This document shows positions 1-10,764 of a DNA stretch of 64,000 nt, one piece after another. Numbering within the stretch: position 1 is the stretch's first letter; each line of letters begins with the position of its first letter. The stretch lies in the NCBI GenBank assembly GCA_013423385.1, contig BLZA01000016.1:124001-188000 (forward strand), given 5' to 3'. The position numbers were made by a program, and so were the translations under genes. Below the pieces are notes generated by a model. That model was not told the origin of the DNA and did not search any database. It saw nothing but the letters and a program-made list of their open reading frames with translations. This DNA comes from Naganishia liquefaciens (Eukaryota; Basidiomycota; Tremellomycetes; Filobasidiales; Filobasidiaceae).

Positions 1-1
1 A

Positions 2-208
2 GAACTCGGTGCCGCTCCGCTTTATGGCTCGGGATTCAACAGGGACCGCGTCATGCCCAAGATTAGGAGGCCCGACCATGATCGCGAGCGGGATCGTGAA
101 TATAAGCGGAGGCAGGACCGACGGCAGAGAGAGTTAGATGAGCGACGGGGATCGAGATGGGCGAGCGGGCGACCCGGGCAGAGGATGTACGGGGGCTTTG
201 GCAACTAG
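2..208 (+). CDS. 3' end of a gene truncated by the window edge; charged Arg/Asp/Glu-rich tail
   Basis: One frame is open from base 2 to a TAG at 206-208 and gives about 68 residues. After a short neutral stretch it becomes a run rich in Arg, Asp, Glu and Lys with RD/RE/ER pairs, and it ends in a Gly/Arg/Tyr/Phe tail (MYGGFGN). Tails like this are common in RNA-processing and nuclear proteins, but no domain is visible, so no function is given. The gene enters from the left and faces the next gene tail to tail, with about 240 bases between the stops. The antisense frame over the same bases is a shadow: its Ser/Arg-rich appearance is only the complement of this tail. Calling this coding rests on composition and position alone. 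Confidence 0.45.
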   Translation, partial: ELGAAPLYGSGFNRDRVMPKIRRPDHDRERDREYKRRQDRRQRELDERRGSRWASGRPGQRMYGGFGN

Positions 209-450
209 TGCTCTTGTTCATGGACAATCACGGCGATGCCGTTGTACTCGATGAGACATGGTGTCATCGTCATTCTGTAACTTATCGCATACATTGCATG
301 TCAATAAGCTTTGATCGCGTAGCTCAGCAGTGCCTTCAACGGAAAAGGATGATCCGGGAGGATTGACACAGTGTTTTTAGTATCATGGTATCCATGGCAT
401 TTCCTGTCTACAAGCCCTCGGGGCGACACGAACCTGTCAACGCCTCTCCT

Positions 451-3400
451 CTACGTCCTCCTCAGATACCTCGTCGACTGCAGCGAGTCAGCAGAACCCT
501 CGATTCGTTGCACAAAATACTCACCAAACTCGAGCGGAGTTCCGTGCCCATATCTGCCGGGGCTCGGCTGCCTTGCGATCGCTTCGATATCCTCGAGCTT
601 TGGCGGTGGCTCATACACAGCTTCATCGTAGACGGCCGTCCCCTCGAGCGTGGTGCCCATGATTGTATCATCGCTGTGCTGAGCTTGGCAATCCCACGTA
701 GAGAACGTGTCTTCTCGATCAGGGGAACCAAACGTGATCTCGTCGTCCGTCCTGTATTGCGAAGACGGTGGGGCTGTTTGATTGTTGTGCGAGGCAAATC
801 GTTGAAAAGCCTCCGAGTCGACGGAGATGTCCCTTGTGGACCCGTCGACCAGAGTAGTATTGCGATCGACAGTGTATTCATCGATAACACTGAATAGTGT
901 GTCTCGCTGTGCCGAGTCGCGATATCTAGGTGGCAATGGCAACGGTTTGCCCAAAAATACCGGCGCTGGCGGATCGGCAGAGTAGACCGAATCGATAATG
1001 GACACTGAATCGTCTGGTCTAGGCATACTCGTTTCATCTTTGCTCGGCAAAGCAGGTACCGGCGAATTGTCAAAGTACTCTGGCTCGACATGGAGAGACC
1101 TTGCTTGGTGAGCGGTGTCAATGTCCCCTGGCCGATGTCGGATGACCCGGGACACTTGATGTGGTGACATGCCAATTAACTCCTGCGTTGCGACCTGACA
1201 TGAAATCGGTGACAACGGCGATCCCGTATCGTACGAGTTCCACGCAGGAGTCGATAACTTGAGAAGTGTTAGATCCTGCGGGCGTTGTTGAAATGCAGCG
1301 CCGAGTTGTCCTTTTCCCATTGCCGAAACGTCTCTCGAAACAACGTGGAATCCCGACAACTCGGAGTTCCGATGCGGGACCTCTGATACGACAATGGGAG
1401 AGAGAGCATGTGCAAGAGGCCTGATACCCACTACACCTGGCGCCATCAGCATACTCGCAAAGTCCAGCATGACGAACTCACAGGTCAACCGGCCACTGTC
1501 TCTAGCCTCTGGAGAATCACGCATACGTGTACCTCCAAGCCTCATCAGCCTTGCTCCCTCCTCCAATGAATCACTCGGTTCCCACCGGGGGCCGCATGCC
1601 CTGCCTACCCGTTCAAGAAACCTAACGCTGCGTGGCGACTCATCCGATGAAGGCATTAGCGCGTCTTGCTGCTGGCGTCCCGGTGATCCAGTCTCAACGG
1701 AAGACCGCGGTGGGGTGGTCATCCAACGCGGCGAGGTCGACGGTATTTGAGGTGGAGGCGTCGCCGGCAGTGGTTTCCCAATTTGTGAAGTCTGTAATTT
1801 TCCGGCAGAGACGACCCTCTTCGATTGGTGTTTCTTCAGCCTCGCGGCAATCTCTTCCTGCCGATGCTCCTGTGCCTTGGAAACGCTGTGTCGGGGGAAA
1901 CGATTGAAGATGTGGCGTTTCTTGGGCGGTGTGAGGAGCGCATTTTGGTATTCCTGAGGAACGTGTTCTTCGAAGACGAACATTGTCGATCCGCCAGCTT
2001 TCTTGTCATACTCGATCTAGAGGACTCAATATACGTTCGAAGCAAAGCCTTATAAACTCACCATCACCCAATTCGCCCTCCTGTATGTCAACTCGTCCTC
2101 TTCCATCCATCCGCCACCGACCAACAGGTCTGCCCAACAGTCCACGAACGCCTGTTGTGCCACTACTTCTTCGATCTTGACTTCCTCCCCTTCAAACGCC
2201 GGCAATCCTTTCTGTCCCTCAACGAGCTTGCGGCAAAGCGCTTCCCGCTCCGCAGGCCAATGCGCGAGATGAGCATCGAGTACCGGATGTCCTAGAGCGA
2301 GCGACTCGTCCAAGGCGTGCGGCGATCGGTCGAATCCGCCATCCGGAGATGCAAAGTCCGTCCAGAGTAGCGAGGCGCGTTCCATTGTCACCTCCTGCAA
2401 AGGGCTGAGCGTGCGGAAAAGAAGACAGCTCGAGAGACTCGCAGCTTACCTGCTTCGCCCGTTCACCAAGGTCGAACCTCAACCGGTCCGTCAATTCCTC
2501 ATCTGCGAGTCCGAGCTCGTCGAATCCTGCGCTTTCCGTGTTCGCGCTCCGCATCCCGAGCCTGATACGATGACGCTCCGTCATCTTTACCTCCCCAAGC
2601 GCTCGCCACGAGGCCCAAGAGTCGTTTACCCATTCCCGATGTGTCGCTAACAAATCGGGAGAATAGCTTCGCACCGTACGATGAATCAGGTAGATACGGA
2701 TTTGGGCACAGTGCGGCGGATCCATGATCTGTTGTGGGTAATCAACAATCCACTCGCTGAGCGTCCACGGAAAATCGCCCGTTAATCGATCATGTAAAGC
2801 GCGCTGCCTCCGGATCCAAGCGAGCACCAAGTGTCGTGTCGCTGCTACTTCTTTGACGTATGCTGCATGCGTTTCGACAAATGTTCCGACGCCGACGCTG
2901 CTTGCGGCTGGATTGAGGCCGAAGATGAGTGGACCGAAGAGCGTCGCGATGTGGCAAGGAATGAGACTTGATGTTGGGTGATGAGCGATGAGACGGGAAA
3001 AAAGCTCGAACAGAGTGTTCAAGAGTGTCGCAAGTTGGCAAGGAAGGCAGGAAAAGAATGCATTGATTGATTTCTCGGGGAATCCCGTGGCTGTAGCTTT
3101 GAGATTCAGCATTCTCGTCCTACTTTCTTGCCTAGAAACCCACCTCGTTCCTTTTCTCGCCACATCGCATACTCGGTCCATTCGACAAGCCCCCTTTGTT
3201 GCAATTCCTTGACCTGTCGAATCACTCCTTTCGCCCCGGCGACCGACTCCTCTTCCGTCACTACCCGCACGATCCGTCCCAGCGCCCAACGAAGAAACCA
3301 CGCGAGCTCGAATGGCGTACCGGCACGAAGGTTGACGCTGTGTATCGTGTCGAGTGGATTCGTCAGGGAAACGACGTAACATGCGATGAAACGTCGGATC

Positions 3401-3688
3401 GTGATTGCTGAAAGGTCCGACGCACGAGATGAAAACAACTCCTCCGTCGTCAGTCCTTTGGAGACATCAGCTTCCCCAAACGCGTTTAGCACGAAACACA
3501 GACTCACCTCGCGCGGAAAGCTCCTTGGTTACATCTGCAATCACACTTCTAACGTCTTCGATCCCCAAGATAACCCTCGGGTCGCCCATGTATCCGCGCG
3601 TTTTTGCATTCCATGGCGTCGAGGGGATCCACGTATCGGCAAACGTGTATCTTGCGTAGTCGATGAACCGGTCGGGCTCTGCGGCCAT
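451..3688 (-). CDS. Msb1/Mug8-domain (DUF1708) morphogenesis protein
   Basis: The N-terminal exon starts MAAEPDRFIDYARYTFADTW and continues through GYMGDPRVILGIEDVRSVI. It splices at ARG into an exon with LSAITIRRFIACYV and FELAWFLRWALGRIVRVV, then WTEYAMW. Later come ATLFGPLIFGL and a long helical region. This order matches the fungal Msb1/Mug8 (DUF1708) domain, a degenerate RhoGAP-like fold linked to polarized growth and Cdc42/Rho signalling. The C-terminal ~500 residues, from about 1983 to the TAG at 451, are disordered, Ser/Pro-rich and contain PLPPR/PLPATPPP-type proline motifs that could bind SH3 domains. At least five exons are joined by ~50-base introns. The family call comes from remembered motif order, not from an alignment. 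Start 3688 is the first ATG that opens the conserved domain. Confidence 0.68.
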
Positions 3689-4670
3689 CTCGTTGAAAAG
3701 GTGTAGGGGTGATCATGTTCGAAAGAGAGAGAGTGCAGGATAGGATGGCGGGCTGATATACCCCTTTCGAGCGATCCTTCCATCAGCCCATCAATCAGCC
3801 CATCACGGTGTAAAGTTTCTATTGTCCTTTGGCCGCGTTTCATCTGATTGCGTCGTTATTCTTCGCAGGGCAATTCAAAGCGACTGAGGGTGCGGGGTTT
3901 TATAAAGCGAGGGCTTGGGCTTGAGTTTTACAAGGTACTTGCATTCATCTGTATCGAGGGTTCAGAAGGATCATAAGACAGGAATGAGGTCTTCACATGG
4001 ATGAAGCGAGAACGGGGACATGCGTGTCTCACATTCATTTCCACATCAATGCAGAAAGACAGAGCTTTTGGATATTTTTACAACGCGTTTACGAGTCCCT
4101 TGCAGACTCGCGACTGTCATTGAGGGTTCGGGTGAAGAATGACCTGGATACCTTTTAGGAATGATACTCCCACATCTTCGATGGATTGTTGCATGATTTC
4201 ACTCTTTGAGACCACGAAATATCTTATGTGGCACCTCTCCTTTCTGCGATATGACAAAATTAGTCTTCCACAGCAGATTCATTGAACTGTTTACTTGCTG
4301 ACTGCGAATCTTGCCGACTAGATCCTTTCATTATCGTCATTTCAGAATGTTCGCGGCTCTTCCTTGTGATCTCATGGACTGCGCGTAGCTCACAAGGATA
4401 CTATTATATAGAGAAGAAGGGAAAAATTCAGCATTAGCACGGACTTGACAGAGGCTCCCTATCTTTTTCCCTCTACATCGTGAAACTTGCACCCAGATCT
4501 TCAACTGCTACCATGGAATGCCAGCGAGAAAAACCTCCATTCTTCTATCTTGTGGGACCCGAACTGTCTCAGGCGACCATCGCTGACGTGGAAGATTCTT
4601 CTTATTCAGCTTGGGCCATCTCTTGGCCCAAAACTGAGATTCTGAGGGAATTCGCTGTATCTGTAAAGCG
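3689..4670. other. Intergenic, about 1 kb, divergent promoters
   Basis: This lies between two genes that start away from each other. It is AT-richer than its neighbours and carries a TATA-like TTTTATAAA near 3898-3905 and TATTATATAG near 4402. A 67-codon frame at 4480-4683 was not accepted as a gene, because it shows no splice link to the next gene and no recognisable domain. I see no RNA gene or repeat here. Confidence 0.5.
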
Positions 4671-5825
4671 ATGGAAGGGTTAGCCGCGATTCCGCATCCT
4701 GGGGTTCGCGAACTACTGGCAACTGGCGTAACCCAAAGGCTATCAAGTTCGGGACCTTGTAGCTGTGAAAGTCGTGATGGTCACACTCATACCAGCAATC
4801 CACAATTGCATGATAACGAATCCGACAACACTGAGCAGACTCACGATAATTCTGAGCCTCAACACCATCACGACGTTCAGAAACAAGCTCATGACTCTGT
4901 CGGTCGTCTGGAAGACAAAAAAGACAACGGAGATGAGGCATGCGATAGTTTCAACGGGAAGCAATTTGATCAGCATTCGATGCACAGCCTCGCGGATGAC
5001 GAAGTTGAAGTCAACCAGGACGGTGAGCGCCCAGCGGAGGAGGCGATAGCGCTTGCAGAATTTGCGAAGGAATATCTCCATCGAGACAATCCGCCTCTGA
5101 GGCAGGAAATGAGCAAAGTGTTCAGAAGTCTGCGTGTGCTGGAAGCGACAGCGGAGATCTTACAATCTGACGGGGAAGATAGCCTGAAGCGTTTAGTCGG
5201 CTTCACGGACAACCTGACTTTTCTAACAGTATCTGTACAACGATGCGTCGCAGTGCTGGACAAGGTCATGAGCCGAGGTGTCCTAACGCAACTGATGATG
5301 GACACCTTCCCAAGGGATTTGCCCAAGGGAGAGACCGGCCCCTTCGATACAAGGGTAATGGCTCTGTCATCAATGGATCGATTTGGGGGAAGTACCACAC
5401 TATCGACAGCCGATGACTGGAGGTCTGAGCTCGTCTCGGATGTACTAGAAATTCTCTCTGCCCAAGAATTGCTAACCCCCATCTTTCCTAAAGGATAGCC
5501 TCAACGCATTGGCCGATCAACTGAGCTACCTGAAAAAAATTGCTAACGCTCCTAGTCTGCTGGCACAACCCGAGGATTCATCAGATCTAGATGATGTACG
5601 GTCGAGATTTCAGGTGAGACGAATTCTTGAGCTTGGCGTCCACTCAAAGCTAGCCTTGACGTGACTGATGATAAGATGCGGGGAACCGCACGTACCTTCA
5701 AGTCATCGGTTCTCGATACAGACGATCTGAAGAAGATGCTCCCGAGATTCGACTGCGTCCTCGCCAGCTTGCGGTCAGCGTCCAAAGATCTTGTCGGTTC
5801 AAGCTCTGAGAAAGGCACCGAGTGA
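4671..5825 (+). CDS. Hypothetical protein, three exons
   Basis: This starts MEGLAAIPHPGVRELLATG. A polar His/Asp/Gln-rich stretch follows (HTHTSNPQLHDNESDNTEQ), then an acidic-helical part with KEYLHRDNPPLRQEMSKVFRSL. The frame closes at about 5499, but a CTAAC branch site and TAG acceptor near 5498 allow splicing from GACTGGAG|GT into SLNALADQLSYLKKIANAPS. A second intron ends at 5674 before MRGTARTFKSSV, and the stop is TGA at 5823-5825. The exons keep one frame and give a mostly helical protein of about 345 residues with no signal peptide or membrane segment. I do not recognise the family. The helical segments around conserved leucines may be protein-binding. The donor of the first intron is the least certain part. 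Confidence 0.5.
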
Positions 5826-6183
5826 GGCCTTTGTTGAGGAGTAGGAGTAATGATTCTACCTTTCCCCGAACTGTTTGACACGTATCAACAAGAAAAGGTG
5901 ATTCTAGTATCTGTATCTAATAGATGGAGGAACCGTATTAGAAGTTTCTCCCGAGATTCCGCATTGGCGCGACCAAAATGGTTTGCATTGTTGGGCTTGG
6001 CCCCACAACTGCACATCGAATCCGCCCCTCCTCTCGGCGGCCGGCTCGACTCGGTCGCGCGCCGGCGCCGGCCGTTGTCTCAGCCTCTCTGCCGTGGTGA
6101 TGAGGGGATCCGGCTGGCGGACGATGAGGGCAGAGGGTGGATGATCCAGGGTAAACGTCCGGTCCTTGATATCCCCCAGCCCC
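5826..6183. other. Intergenic; promoter side of the RING-CH gene
   Basis: No coding frame here connects by splicing to either neighbour. GC content rises sharply from about 6020, where cggccggctcgactcggtcgcgcgccggcg forms overlapping GC-rich inverted repeats. This is the 5' flank of the gene starting at 6184. Nothing else is supported. Confidence 0.4.
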
Positions 6184-7671
6184 ATGGACGACCAAGATCG
6201 CTGGCCAGACACGGGCTACGAGTCCGAGGATCAGGTCGATGACTTGCTGCCAGAGTGGGACGAGCAAGATGAAGAGCGCGCGCGAGACCGACAATGGGAA
6301 TGGACACGCGCGAGGAGCATGACGCCCGGAGCGTCTTCTTGGGATTACGCACCTCGTGCGCCTACACGCGCCGGCACACCGCTGGCGACACCTCGGACAC
6401 CGAACCATGAATTCGAGGAAAGTCAGTGCCGGATCTGTTTCGGCGGTGTGGAAGATCAGGTCGATTGTGGTCGTTTGATCTCGCCGTGTCTGTGCTCCGG
6501 GTCGATGCGGTACGTGCACGTCGGGTGTATCCAGCAATGGCGTGGGACGGGGAGGAATAAAAAGGCGTTCATGGAGTGCACGCAGTGTGGGTTTCGATAC
6601 CGATTACGCCGAACGCGTATTCTTGGACTGGCGTCATCCAAGCCGATTCTATTCGTCACCTCGGTTCTCTTATTCTTGACACTGGCCTTGCTCGTCGGTT
6701 CCGTTCTTCATTGGATGCTGCATTTCAACGGCTTTCGCCGCATCATCACGGGACCCTACGGCGATAACCTTGGGTACGTCTCATTTCCGCCGGTCATTCT
6801 GAATCTCGCTCATTCATCCTAGCTTTGACCGCTCTGCCGCGCCCGACGAACAAGGCATCCACCTCCTCGAGCGGCTTCAGAACGGGGAAAACGTCCCGTG
6901 GGAAGAAGCCTTTCGACAAGACCCGATCGGCGCCGGTGTCGTTCGGCTCGGATTGCCCGGCGGACTCGTGTACGTTTCCTCGGGCAGCGGGATCTTTGAA
7001 TTGGTCGTCAAGAGTATTCGAGCGTTTATCAATGGAGAAGCAGAGGGCGTCATGCAGGGTCTTCGGGATATGGTCGACGTGTGCCTCGTATGGCTCGGCC
7101 GACGCCCGACCATTCAATCTCTTCTTCGATCCCTCCGCCCACTCCGCATGGACGCCATCCGCACCATCCATATCCCCGGCTCAACCTATCTCGCTCCACT
7201 CCTGACCCGCTTCACGCTCGGCTTTTCCCTCATCGGCTCGGCATCATTCGTCACACTGTTGATCACACACAGCATGATGGCGCCGTTCCATATTCTCAAC
7301 AATATCCGGCTCGGACGTGGGGCAGGACCGTTTGGCCTGCCGGTGCGTACGCGAACAAGAGACACGCGAGGCGGAGGCGGGGGCATCGCCATGGCGGGTG
7401 TGGGGAGTGCCGTGCTCGTCTTATTTGTCGTCGCCGGTGCCGTTCGGTACGTCTTGCGATGCGTTCCCCCAATTCGCATCTTACCTCTCATTCCAGGGCC
7501 GTTCAACAACTGTACGCCCTTACGAACGCGTATTCGTTCATCCTCTTGTCCAAGGCCGAGAATGCCGTCCTCGAGGTCAATCCCAAGGGTGAAGTTATTC
7601 CGGATCAACCGGGAGGACTAGGATCGGGTATCATCACGACGGACGGGACGGTTGCCGTTGTAGCCGAGTGA
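6184..7671 (+). CDS. RING-CH (MARCH/Doa10-type) membrane E3 ubiquitin ligase
   Basis: The protein starts MDDQDRWPDTGYESEDQVDD with an acidic disordered head. At about residues 80-140 comes a C4HC3 RING-CH finger: CRIC, then PCLCSGSMRYVHVGC, then CTQCGF. The His in the fourth metal position is the RING-CH signature. A hydrophobic segment (ILFVTSVLLFLTLALLVGSV) follows, and exon 2 carries further hydrophobic stretches (FTLGFSLIGSASFVTLLI, AVLVLFVVAGAV), so a membrane-bound ligase is expected. An intron between CG| and GTACGT...CAG leads to the final exon, AVQQLYALTNAYSFILL, ending at TAG. Family members ubiquitinate membrane proteins in the ER, endosomes or vacuole; substrate and compartment cannot be read here. 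The 3' end converges with COQ9. Confidence 0.85.
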
Positions 7672-8017
7672 GCACGCAGGGTTTGGTGATCGTCGTTGTA
7701 TCGTTTGTATCCGGTATTTTTGCTTTGTATCTTTCCACCCCGTCAGACCGCTGGAAGAATATCTGCTGGCAGACGGCTAGCAACCATGTATAGGTTTGAT
7801 TCTCTCCCGTTCTTATGCTTGTCATGGCGTCAAAGGGTCCCGTCTACCCAAACAAGGCTGACTAACGTCACATGGCTACGAGCCGATACGTCAGAACGAG
7901 GCCTTGAGAGCATGGAGCAAAAGTCCTTATCGTCATCTCGCTCTCCTACAGCGACATCGTCTGAATTGACTGTACATCCTGGCTGTCCCAGTCGGCGTGA
8001 ATCCGGCCACGCAGGCG
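7672..8017. other. Convergent intergenic region
   Basis: This lies between two stops facing each other (RING-CH gene and COQ9), so it should hold both 3' UTRs. It contains T-rich stretches near 7700-7740 but no clear gene, repeat or RNA. Confidence 0.4.
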
Positions 8018-10596
8018 CTAATTGATCCACCCGCGACTCCTAAACAGCCCTCCCCAGCTCTTCCACACAAACCATCCAAACTGCCCCATCTGCTTCTCCA
8101 CCTCTCCCAACCTCGCGTTGGCCTCGGAAAGGCGGCGATAACGCGCGAGCGATTCGTCTAGCTGGCGCATCGCGAGCGGAATCTGTGGGTCCGTTGAGCT
8201 GTGGGCGGGCCGTGGGCGGAGGAGGTGTGTTTCTGTACGAGGGAATGTTAGCGCGGGAAGAGGCGGGAAAGAAAGGGCAACGTTACCGGCGTGGAGGTAG
8301 ATCAGTGCGAGGCCGAGTCGGCGTGTGTACCAGTCGAGCTGCAACACTTTAGCGTCAGCGCGAGGGAAGCGGAGCGAGGACGGGCGACCTACCTCGCCCG
8401 ACTTGGTCTCTGGTTCTGCTCCCGAGACGTACAGCGCCTCGTCGGCGATTGTCAGGGCGTAGGAAATCAGCGGAAGAGGGTTGAGTAATGGCAGAGTCAG
8501 GGTTGCTGGTGGTGGTGATGATGGTAGCTGCGGTGTGATCGTCATGGGTGTCTCTTGCGGCGGGACGTACGGGGCGTCAAGGCGTAGTTTGCTGCCGAGC
8601 GACGCGATCAACGTTGTCAGTGGTTTTGGAAGTGGCGCCGAGAGCTCCTTTTCCGGCGTGGCGAGCAGTGCGTAGGCCTGCGAGGTGTCAGCGTAGCCTT
8701 GGTATATCGAGGTCAAGGGAGGGTGGAGAAATGGGCGCAAAAGACTGATCACGGAAAACTGATACGCGCGCGAATGCCTTCTTGCACATAGGCTCGTAGA
8801 GGTCGCTCGGCGTCGCTTAGGAGATTTATTCACCTGCAACGCCGTCACGCTCATCTCGCTCGACCGTACCGGTTTTGTGACAATCTCGGGATTCATCGCT
8901 TGTGGCAATGCGCCTTTTCGTCTCGAGCGACGCACGATGCGAAGCACTCCATACCTTGGGTGCTGTCATTCTCGCCGGCGCTCGATGAAACAGGATTTCC
9001 GCCCGTCCGACGGCCCGCCCGGGACCGGCGCTTGCTCTTGCCCCTTTTTGTCATCATTCGAGGTACTCTCGACCGTCCTTCGGCGACCCCGCAGGATACG
9101 TGTACGAGTTGCATCCTATTCTCGTCGAGACCCTGATGCGTGTCGGCTTGGCAACCACGACGACGCAAAAAGTCGGATCGTTCCTCCCTCTCGCCAGAGA
9201 TCGACGACGACAACTTCGGCTCTTTCGTCCGAATCACGGCCCTGAGAGATGCCCTGCCAGCGGGCGCCTCCTATTCGCGCTTCCTTGAATGTGATCCCGC
9301 CTTGGTCGGAATGCTCGTTTCGTTCGATGCGATGCTTTCGCTTTACTTGGGCGAGACGCCGAGGATCGGTCATCCTGCAGAGGCCCAAGGAACCCTTGCG
9401 CGGCTCCCATTTTCGCTGCGCTCGACACGAAAGGCCGCCGCAGGACGGCCAAGACGGCCTGGGAGATTTTGCGCTGCGACGCCGTGTACTCTCGCTTCGC
9501 TGACCGAGACAGAGACTTTTGTTCCGCTCAACGAGAAGTATCCTCGCTTCGCTCGAGGAGACCGAAATTCTCGGCCGTCCTGCGACGACTTGCGGCCTCA
9601 GTATTCCGTAAGTCGCAGCCATCTTACGACGACCTCGGGCATTCCTTGCTTGCGGCGCCTTGTATTCTCGCTGCGCTCAACGAGTTCGACCGCTCGATAG
9701 AGTCTCGCGCGCCCTACGGCGCGCTCGGGAGAATCCTCGCCTGCGGCGCCTCCTATCCTCGCTTTGCTCGACGAGACAGGTATTCTCGCTCCGCTCGACG
9801 AAAGAGGTATTCTCGCTCCGCTCGGCGAGACGGAAATGCTCGGCCGTCCTACGACGGCCTCGGAGAATCCTCGCCTGCGGCGCCTCCTATCCTCGCTTTG
9901 CTCGACGAGACAGGTATTCTCGCTCCGCTCGGCGAGACGGAAATGCTCGGCCGTCCTACGACGGCCTCGGAGAATCCTTGCCTGCGGCGCCTCCTATCCT
10001 CGCTTTGCTCGACGAGACAGGTATTCTCGCTCCGCTCGATAGAGTCTCGCGCGCCCTACGGCGCGCTCGGGAGAATCCTTGCCTGCGACGCTGGAACTCT
10101 CGCTCCCTTCGGTCGCTCGGGCCTATTCTCGCTCCCTTCGGTCGCTCGGAGGGCTTCTCGCTTCGCTCGGGTCGCTCCGCTCCTCTTTGCCTGCGGCGCG
10201 GGTACTCTCGCTCCCTCCGGTCGCTCGAGGGTATCCTCGCTCCCTTCGGTCGCTCCGGTCGCTCGGGTCGCTCCGCTCCTCGGGACTCACCTGCACCAAA
10301 TGCTCCCCCACCTTCCCCGACCACTCCAACCTCTTGGCCAACGCTCCCCTCACCCTACCCAAATCCACCTCTCGCTGCGCCTTTCCCCCCATCTTCCTCG
10401 CCTCCCCGCCACCCATCGCCCTCAATCCCTGCTTCTCCCATTCCCTCACGAGTTGCCGCTCTGGATTCGCACCGAGGACGGCCTCGAGGCATTCCGGCTG
10501 CGCTCCGGCGGATACGAGCGCCCTTTGGGTAAAAGACTGGCGTGGGATGTGGGCGAGTGCGTGGGCGAGGATTGTCTGTCGTTGGCGCATGGACAT
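8018..10596 (-). CDS. COQ9: COQ9, ubiquinone biosynthesis lipid-binding protein, with a 1.6 kb intron
   Basis: Exons 10596-10291, 8677-8393, 8338-8287 and 8232-8018 join in frame to 285 codons plus stop. The first exon has RQRQTILAHALAHIPRQSFT, the TetR-like opening of COQ9. Exon 2 ends in LLNPLPLISYALTIADEALY and the next exon begins LDWYTRRLGLALIYLHAG; this is the lipid-binding C-terminal half with the conserved WYTKR-type motif. COQ9 acts with COQ7 at the mitochondrial inner membrane in coenzyme Q hydroxylation. The model starting MSMRQ lacks a targeting peptide. An upstream frame starting at 10723 (MGLVRRICAAEFASAPERIA), spliced over a possible 46-base intron with no clear branch site, would supply an Arg-rich presequence in the right phase. 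Intron 1 (8678-10290) holds the repeat block. COQ9 is divergent from the dehydrogenase gene. Confidence 0.85.
8960..10290. repeat. GC-rich degenerate repeat array filling COQ9 intron 1
   Basis: Phrases such as ctcgctccgctcgacgag, ggtattctcgct, gcctgcggcgcc and tcctacgacggcctcgg recur many times in changing order. Two near-identical 107-base units lie at 9841-9947 and 9948-10054. A second motif (cgatagagtctcgcgcgccctacggc) occurs near 9694 and 10036. The right part (10100-10290) is dominated by copies of ctcccttcggtcgctcg. Inverted repeats with a CTAC loop lie at 9707-9724, 9842-9859, 9949-9966 and 10049-10066. Stop codons are rare on the plus strand, so long antisense frames run through it in three phases, but none looks like a protein. 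The same phrases recur at about 32600-32820. Distribution elsewhere in the genome cannot be judged from here. Confidence 0.85.
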
Positions 10597-10764
10597 GGTC
10601 GGCTGGACTCGCCGCAGCCATCGAGACAGACCGCATGACTCTCCATACGCTTTCGACGGAAATCGCTATTCGCTCGGGCGCGGAAGCAAATTCAGCCGCG
10701 CATATACGACGTACCAGGCCCATGCCAGGCCCCCACTCCCCCCCCTCCCCCCCACCCAGCCACC
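10597..10764. promoter_or_regulatory. Short bidirectional promoter, COQ9 / dehydrogenase
   Basis: The two start codons are divergent and only 168 bases apart, or 41 if the COQ9 presequence exon starting at 10723 is real. Just before the dehydrogenase ATG lies a pure C-rich tract (10730-10758, ccccccactcccc type), a common form of pyrimidine-rich 5' leader in fungi. No TATA box is evident. Confidence 0.5.

Noticed and set aside
4480-4683. 67-codon frame before the hypothetical gene at 4671
   Set aside because: No splice junction joins it in frame to the next exon, and it shows no domain.
9469-10638. 389-codon plus-strand frame over the COQ9 intron
   Set aside because: It is a product of stop-poor repeats whose 107-base period breaks frame, and it lies antisense to a well-supported COQ9 model.
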